Of a stretch of DNA of 64,000 nt, positions 57,632 to 64,000 are shown piece after piece. The stretch spans positions 1,860,001 to 1,924,000 of the forward strand of contig CM074702.1 of assembly GCA_037367355.1 (NCBI GenBank), given 5' to 3'. Under the pieces are notes generated by a model that saw only the letters and a program-made list of their open reading frames with translations, was not told the origin of the DNA and did no database searches. Within the stretch, counting starts at the first letter, position 1; the number at the start of each line of letters is the position of its first letter. A program made the position numbers and the translations under genes. The stretch is from Neoscytalidium dimidiatum (lineage: Eukaryota > Ascomycota > Dothideomycetes > Botryosphaeriales > Botryosphaeriaceae).

Positions 57632-60600
57632 TGTAGGGATGTGGTACAGAATCGTCGTGCAATCGATGAGTGTTGTTTGTGATTGGAGAAGTGAGGCGTG
57701 GTGTTGGGGTCGCTTCTAGAATCTTGTGCCTGCAAGATGTTTCTGGGCGAGTCGCAGAAAGTGAGGGCGGTTCGAAAGTGCGTACGTCGGCGTGAGCTCA
57801 GTTGAAAGAAGACTTAGAAGAAATAAAAGTAAGAGCGAAAAAAAAAAAATATGAAGTGAAGGATATAAGTAATGGTCGAGGCCGGCACGACTCAATGTAA
57901 AGAGACAATAGGAAAGCTAAACAGGACCATTGTCAATTGTCAATTAAGCGGCCATTGTGCGGCTCACGGTGAGGGTCGCTTTTCAGGTCGAGCAACAGCT
58001 AGAGTCACGAACAGAGGGCAGGGTGACAGAGGGCTTATGAGTGAACAAAGGCGGGCCGCCTAAACAAACGCAGCAAACCCGCGCAGTGGCTGGAACAGGA
58101 GAGTAACACACGACAGCCAATGGATCAGGACGGCGGCCTGACAGCGAAACCGTAACCGAGATCTGTAAAGGCTTCTTTATTCTCCACACAAGGTGAGACA
58201 GCCGCGATAGGGCTGGCCGGGGCTCGCACGCAGGGCCGGAGTGCGGTTGGCTCACAACGGCCACGCGCGCGCTCTCGGGACTTTCCCCTTAGGCAAGGCG
58301 GCCGGCGTGCAGGAGCGCCCCGAAAAGCTTGGGCTGCGCACAGGATCATCCCGGATCGCCAGCAAGCGGAAATCGTGGTGGCGAGCCGCGGGCTGGATCG
58401 CCGTTGGCTGCACGACATGTGCAGACAGCACGGTGGAGGAGCGCGCTGCGTCAAAGCTACGCAAGCACGACGTTTCTCAGCGAAGCGAGCGACGGGCCCA
58501 CCGCGGTGTTTTCTCGACGGCCGCGAGAGGCAGCGCGGCGGGGGCGGCGAGTGGCCAGCGGCGCTCGCAGGCGCATCCGGCAGTGGAGTCACGGGCACGG
58601 CACGACTTGGGCAGCGCGGGTGGTGTGTGTCAGATCTGTGAGAAGGGCGGACAGCGGGCCAGATGGGGCGGGCGGTGGGATGGGATTTCTGGATGTCGTT
58701 GATAGAAGGTGAGGGAGGACCAGCGCTTCGCGGTTTCAGCTCGGCAGCGTGGGCGGCGAGTCGATTGGCCGTCGCGCGCCCATGCGTCGCGGGAAGCAGC
58801 CGGGCGGTCTGGCCTGCACGCCGACGACACCTCATCTATCTCCAACTCTTCTACCCAAGCCCGCCGCCTGTCAAACCCGTGTTGCGCCAACACCCACCGC
58901 ACTTCATTTGGCCCTACTATCTGCCAGAGCACGCGTCGTCGCAGATCGCCCACCGTTGCGACTATCTGTGCTTCACGCGCAGCCATCATCCTCGACATCC
59001 CGCCGCCGTCGCCGCTGCCGCCACCACACCCACTGCCATGTGCGCGGCTCCTCTTGCACGGCGCCTCGGATCGACTTGACAGTCACCATCCCGCCACGTC
59101 CGAGCGACGCCTCGTAAGTCCGCCAGCGCGCTGCCCACTGTCGAGCCGGGGTGCTGCGAAGAGGTCTGTCCTACGTTGCGCGAGCGTCTCGCCACGGCAC
59201 GGTCCGCCTCAATATCTCTACGCGCCAGCACCAGCATCCCTGGAGCGGATCGTGTCACTCGAGGCGTGATCCCCGTCGGCCCTTTTTTTTTTTCGCCATG
59301 CGGCTGCATTTGAGTATTTGCGTGGCCATTGATGCCTGAGATTTTTTATTTCGAAAATACATGTTCCCCGTACCCCAGCTCCCGCGCGAGCGCCTACGGA
59401 GATTAAGGCTCCACTAAAAGCTCTTCGTGACGCTTGTCTTTGATGGAGCACAAGAGGCCCAGAAACACCAAGCGCTGGCACGACCTATGATCGCACGCTT
59501 CCGGGGTCGCGCAAGATTCCGACGAGGCAGACTCCGCCGGCAGCATTCGCAAGCCTTGCAATCGGTCCGTGATACGACTCGGCATCTTCGGGGTTCCAGT
59601 CAGGTCCCGACTGTTCCACGCCAGCTTCTGCCCGTGACTTTCCAGCCTCGACTGCATCTGCCAGGAAACAACAAGCGCTGCGCTGGCCTATCGCTGCTCG
59701 AAACGGCTCGCTTCAGGCACCAATGCTCCCGCCTGCTGCCCCAGCCGCTGTTCACCACCAAGACTCTTGGAAGCTGCTTGCAAAACACCGCGCTACCCTC
59801 GGCAAGCCCACTGTCAGATATTTGCTCAGCAGGTGTGTCGCCACAGTGTCCATTGACCGGTGCTGGTCATTACTATTTGCAGACACGTGTTCACCGCCCT
59901 CTCAGCTTCGGGTTTTGTCAGCTTGGCCTTTGCGGCCAAGTCCTACTCTTTAACGTCCGACTTGTGCCTCCCAATATGCCTCATCGCCTGCATCTGCTCC
60001 CTGTCACGCCACTCTCATGATTTCGTGCTCGGCGCGCCAACTGGAATTAGTAAATCCGCTCACTTTGCGGACGTCGTCAACCGCCGACGAGACGAGAAGC
60101 ACGCGTCAGCAAGCGCTTAGAGCTCCAAAGAGCACATCGAGATGGTGAATGTTGCTCGCAGGCTGCGTATGTACTTTCATTTCCACCGAGGGAGTTTCTG
60201 CCTACGTCCACCACCATTAGGCATGAAAGAGACCCCTCAGGTCATTAGGCTTGGCTGTAACGGTGTCTTCGTTCCCGTTGCGGAAAGTCAAATCCTGAAC
60301 CCTGAAACGCCCTCTCCAGTAACTCAATTTGTGCTGCAAATATTGCGGAAGATAGAGCCCACTTCTCAACTCTCTCCACGTGCTGCCTCGCTGTTGTGAA
60401 GAATAAAGCAGTCGTCCGGGTATCCCGTACAGCCTTTCCGCACACTCTTTATCTCGCACAAGAAAGAAGTCTATCAGTGAATATCATTTCCGAAAATTTC
60501 AAGTTTGTCTAGCATGCAGTCGCAAATATCGCCACTTTGTGAATTCACGGTCCAGTCCCTTCGCGACCCGGTTCTTCCAATGGCGCCACTCCCCACGCGG

Positions 60601-61733
60601 TGGGCCTTTGCTCAACCTTCCACGCGTGTTTCTCAAACGTGAGTGAGTCGGCCCCTCCCTCAGGGCGTCAATTAGCTTGCGGTCCGTTCAAAGTATCTTT
60701 TCAACATGACAGTGATATAACGGCCGCTCATTCATGTGTACTTGAATTGATCCGCGTTGCCCTTTAATTTGAATATCTCTCACTGAACAACACAAGACTA
60801 TTCTGGCCATTCTTCCGCAAACGCCTTCTACAATGTGGTTCATGGAACGTCTTCGTCGACTGAGGCGCCCGCAAGTCCAAGAGATGGCCCCGCAGGCGGG
60901 ACACAATCCTCACTGGGGCTATTCATTGGAGCATCTGGATCAGCGACGGCCAGGACGGCCATCAGGTATGTACTTGAGCGGTAGGTGACCAACGTGGTCG
61001 AGTTCTCCTGTTGATAATCTGTTGACGAGAGGCCGGTTGCTACGGAACCAGATGAGCAAACTCTTCGGCCGCAAATACGACAACCTGTGACCCGGTCCTC
61101 CCCAACAGGATTCTTCGTCCTTATGCGCCGAGCCGTCTCGTCTTTTCTACGGCCCCGCTACAGGAAGATACGCACCAGAAACGCTTAGCATACTGGAACA
61201 GTTGACAGTACAAGCACTGAGGGTGGGGCCTTATAGTCTTTTGCATGACATACTGAACGAAGCGTTTTCTTTTGTCTCGGGCACTGCTTTGATGATCGGG
61301 TTATGGCGCTGCTGGGATCAGCCGGAGGTTGGCTTTACATGACAGATTGGGTATGCACACTCGCTTAGACAGGTATGAGAACTGGGACCAACAGATTGGG
61401 ATATCGCCCACGCGGAAAAATACAGAGCTGTACTTTGAGTCTTTGCGTTTCGCATCGTGATTTCTCCGCAAATGAATGGCGTTCTTTTAGATTCAGAGTT
61501 ATGGCCTTCTAAGCGAGGGACAATAACGGTGCAAAGAAGTTACTTTCATAGATGTCGCAGCCACAGCTTCTTCCTAAATGCCGATGGACATGACTTCTTG
61601 TTGCGCCTTAGATACCAGCGGGCCTATCTCGATTTACATAGACACGTATGTAGGCCATTCGCTGGATCGACTCAATCTCTATCCTCCTATTCCGAAGCAG
61701 CCGCGGAATCGCCCTCGGTCTTCACCTTCCCAA
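57632..61733. other. Intergenic, no supported gene
   Basis: About 4.1 kb. The segment 58.1-59.3 kb is GC-rich with long overlapping frames on both strands; the rest is mixed. A plus-strand ATG at 60832 followed by a possible GTATGT donor near 60964 could start a small exon, but no continuation is recognisable. A-rich (57838-57850) and T-rich (59282-59292) runs occur. No gene can be supported. Confidence 0.4.
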
Positions 61734-63154
61734 TCACAACTTCGCCGCGCCATCAGTTTCCGCGATCCTGAACACATACTTGACCGCGCTAGCCCACCCC
61801 TCCTTCAGATTCTCCAGCGCCTTCTGCACGCCGGCCAGCCCACCGGGCACGACCTCCTGCGGCTGCGCTTTGAACCAGCCCTCCCTCAACCCCCTCCCAA
61901 AAAGCCGAAACCACACAAACGCAAAATCCTTCTCATCCTTGTGCGCGGCGCCCACGTTCGTGATCGACTGCTGCACGTGGTCCGGAATGCCCTCGTAGTC
62001 CTTCCCGGGCAGGACCAGCGTGATCTTGGCGCCGGGGGCCAGCACCTTGCCCAGGTTCACGTAGCTGCCCTTCTCGGACACGGCGTCGAAGGCGTGCAGC
62101 AGGCGGGCGCCGGGCGGCACGGCGGCGGCGATGCCCGCGACCACGGCGTCGTCGCCGGCGCGGTAGTCGACGATGGTGTCGCCGCGCGCGCGGTCGATCA
62201 GCGTCTCGACGTGCGGCGCGCCGCGGCCGGCCACGCAGATGAGCGGGTGGATGCCGCTGCGCGCCGCCAGCTGCACCGCGTACGCGCCGACCGCGGACGC
62301 CGCGCCGTAGATGACCAGCGGCGTCGGGCCCGGCGTCGCGGCCTGCGTCCACGGCTCCGGCAGCCCCAGGCGCGAGGGCAGGTACAGGCCCACCGCCGCG
62401 GTCATGGCGGCGAGCGGGATGGCGGCGGCTTCTGGAAGTTGGCACGGTGGGTTAGCGTGTGTGCGGCGGCGGCGGCGGCGGCGGCGGCGAGATGGGGGAT
62501 TCTGCAAGGCATGAAATGGCTGGAACCGTGGGGCGTTGATGGTGCGGAGGGTGGTATCGCCGGATTAGGCAATGGTGTGGAAGGGTTCCGGAAAGCGCGG
62601 GCGATCTTATAACGGCTGTGTTCTTATCATAGGTCCACTTACCCTCGAAGCTTGTGTCCTTGGGGATGTGGAAGGTGGTGTGCGCCCAGGCGATGGCATA
62701 CTCGGCATAGCTGCCGTGCGGCGTCAGCATCTCGTGGAATGCGGCCACACGGTCACCGGGCTTGAACTCGGTGACGTTGGCGCCGACTTTCTCGACGATA
62801 CCGGCGATATCGTCGCCTTCATTGCGCGGCTGCTTCGTCCATTCTGGCAACTTCCTTTATTGCAGGGTTGGCTTTGTCAGATTATTTGTCTCTGGTGGTG
62901 GCGGGAAGGGGTGCTGGTGGAGATGGTCGAGACGAGGCGGGAGGTCGTGCGGAAGGGACGGAGCTAAGGGGAGAAATAGTTGCCGCACCAACGGATCCTT
63001 CTGACCTGTCAAGAGAAATCGTTTAGACCTACCAATCCTTGGGGTTGCTCCCCGAAACAACGACTTTGATGAGCACTTGGTCCTCGTTAGGCTCCGGAAT
63101 CGGGGAGTCGACGATCTCGACCTTAGTGCCGGGATTAACAATGGCTTCCTTCAT
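61734..63154 (-). CDS. MDR-superfamily reductase (enoyl/quinone reductase-like)
   Basis: NADPH-dependent medium-chain reductase of the kind often named zinc-binding dehydrogenase, closer to quinone oxidoreductases and fungal trans-enoyl reductases. Exons are 63033-63154, 62643-62854 and 61734-62431 (343 residues, family length). The start region VEIVDSPIPEPNEDQVLIKV and the SGSNPKDWK block open the GroES-like domain. EGDDIAGIVEKVG and FKPGDRVAAF follow. The nucleotide-binding turn is YGAASAVGAYAVQLA (about residues 155-170). The catalytic-zinc Cys/His set and the structural-zinc Cys lobe of alcohol dehydrogenases are not visible. No polyketide synthase lies nearby, so a stand-alone role is likely and the substrate unknown. 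Exon 3 is very GC-rich, and a (GGC)n tract sits in intron 2. A long plus-strand frame over exon 3 is a shadow. Confidence 0.92.
62464..62489. repeat. (GGC)n microsatellite in intron 2 of the MDR reductase gene
   Basis: About nine GGC units inside the 211-nt intron 62432-62642, close to its 3' splice site. Confidence 0.9.
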
Positions 63155-63799
63155 GATGTTAGATAAGGTTCGGTATCAGAGGCTTGATGCTGATTTGACT
63201 AATTGATGGGAATCTGGCAATTGGGCTTAAGCCTTTATACTCTCCAGTTCCAGAAGGAGCATTATTAATCCTGCTGCTATTGAGGTGGGGTTCGACAGCT
63301 TTCGAAGAGGGAACCAATGAAGCTCGTCACGCGGTAATTGCGTCACCCGACGGGTCGGATTTAACCCGGTCGCTTTGCGCCGTTGGAGCATTGGTCAGCC
63401 TTTTCCTTCATCCTCGTACTCGTACTTCGTGTAGGCCAGGTAAGTACTGTAAAATGCCAGTATCTCTCGCACTCGATTGTCTAGCAACGGAGCCGACTTT
63501 ATTCTTTCCGTGATGCTCTCTTCTCGGAACGGTGATATTTATGAGCACTCTAGCTTGAATCGCGGGGAGGACCACGCAAAACATGGCAGCGGCATGTGTA
63601 AGACCGCAAAGTGCAGTGATTTATTTGTAAGGATACGGAGAAGAAGTGAAATTCACGACGGTATCATGAGAAAGAGAATACAGCGTGAGAAAGCGGTGCA
63701 GATCCTGACGGCCTAGGAGAGATTAAACGTAATAAAACTACAAGGGGCATAAAGACAATAAATAATCTCGCAAGAAGGTGCTGTGCCAAGTGTTCCTGC
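63155..63799. other. Intergenic between MDR reductase and DnaJ genes
   Basis: It contains the MDR promoter and the 3' UTR of the DnaJ gene. Short plus-strand frames (63280-63513, 63477-63716) have no family features. Confidence 0.4.
63234..63239 (-). promoter_or_regulatory. Candidate TATA box of the MDR reductase gene
   Basis: The minus strand reads GTATAAAGGCTTAAG, 80 bp upstream of the start codon at 63154. Confidence 0.5.
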
Positions 63800-64000
63800 T
63801 TAGACTACTCCTGGGTGCTCTAGCGGTTGGATTTCGACATTAACAATGAGATTCCCTCTCTGAGACGGATCACCGGATCTGGGCATTCCAAAGTCGCGAT
63901 ACTTGCGAGTCCAATTGACCGGCGTGTTCTTCGGGCCTTTGACCCTGATCTTCCTACCACATATTGTATAGATCTTTTTTTCCCATCCAAGTTTGGCTTC
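63800..64000 (-). CDS. DnaJ (Hsp40) C-terminal domain protein, 3' end only
   Basis: The last 66 residues and the TAA stop (63800-63802) of a gene that continues beyond the right edge. The peptide begins EAKLGWEKKIYTICGRKIRV and goes on through KYRDFGMPRSGDPSQRGNLI to VNVEI. This matches the closing substrate-binding subdomain of DnaJ/Hsp40 proteins, where E-A-x-x-G-W/F, a GMP turn and RGDLIV/RGNLIV recur in that order. The J domain is outside the window, so class and partner Hsp70 cannot be told. No intron is apparent in the visible part. Confidence 0.8.
   Translation of the reverse strand, partial: EAKLGWEKKIYTICGRKIRVKGPKNTPVNWTRKYRDFGMPRSGDPSQRGNLIVNVEIQPLEHPGVV

Noticed and set aside
60832..60964. 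Possible small first exon on the plus strand ending at a GTATGT donor
   Set aside because: The peptide is Arg-rich without family resemblance and no downstream exon continues it convincingly.
61578..62612. 344-codon plus-strand frame
   Set aside because: It is antisense to exon 3 of the MDR reductase gene, which has clear family motifs and splice sites; the plus-strand product is repetitive Arg/Gly/Ala.
1..64000. tRNA, rRNA or CRISPR features
   Set aside because: I scanned for T-loop boxes, rRNA-like stretches and regularly spaced repeats by eye and saw none; a covariance-model search would be needed to exclude a tRNA.

Overview
The window is nuclear DNA of a filamentous ascomycete (Pezizomycotina). 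Genes carry short GT-AG introns of about 50-180 nt, one with an exact TACTAAC branch point. The proteins have fungal architectures: Rpd3, Rpn11, an FMP42-like carrier, a Dal5-type permease, a PhiA-like cell-wall protein and a GPI-anchored secreted protein. One AT-rich relic shows the CpA/TpG loss left by repeat-induced point mutation (RIP). A class such as Dothideomycetes is plausible, but this is inference only. Gene models were spliced by eye and checked for reading frame across every junction unless stated.

Region 1 (1-5.7 kb): the 5' end of an Rpd3-type histone deacetylase (-, cut by the window edge) and RPN11, the proteasome deubiquitinase (+), diverge from one 451-bp interval. A RIP-degraded relic follows, then methionine sulfoxide reductase A (+) convergent with a GFA/CENP-V-fold protein (-).

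Region 2 (7.6-18.6 kb): a FAAH-type amidase (-), a small four-helix MARVEL-like membrane protein (+), a Dal5-type anion:cation symporter (-), an FMP42/SLC43-like carrier with a GC-AG intron (+), and a secreted PhiA-like protein (-). An amidase and two transporters suggest uptake and use of organic nitrogen, but three intervening or flanking genes are unrelated and there is no regulator, so this may be chance.

Region 3 (18.6-33.0 kb): 14.4 kb with no gene I can support. The left part is unremarkable. From about 24.8 kb it becomes GC-rich and full of microsatellites.

Region 4 (33.0-44.6 kb): three Myb/SANT-domain genes and nothing else recognisable, separated by 3-4 kb of repeat-rich DNA. Two have tandem SANT modules with similar second repeats; the third has a single module. 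A further 7.8 kb without a convincing gene follows. This regulator island in a gene desert is the most distinctive feature of the window.

Region 5 (52.3-64 kb): a kinesin-8 (-) whose tail holds a dense cluster of CDK-type sites, a secreted GPI-anchored protein with an N-terminal histidine (-), an enoyl-reductase/quinone-reductase-like MDR enzyme (-), and the C-terminal end of a DnaJ protein (-, cut by the right edge).
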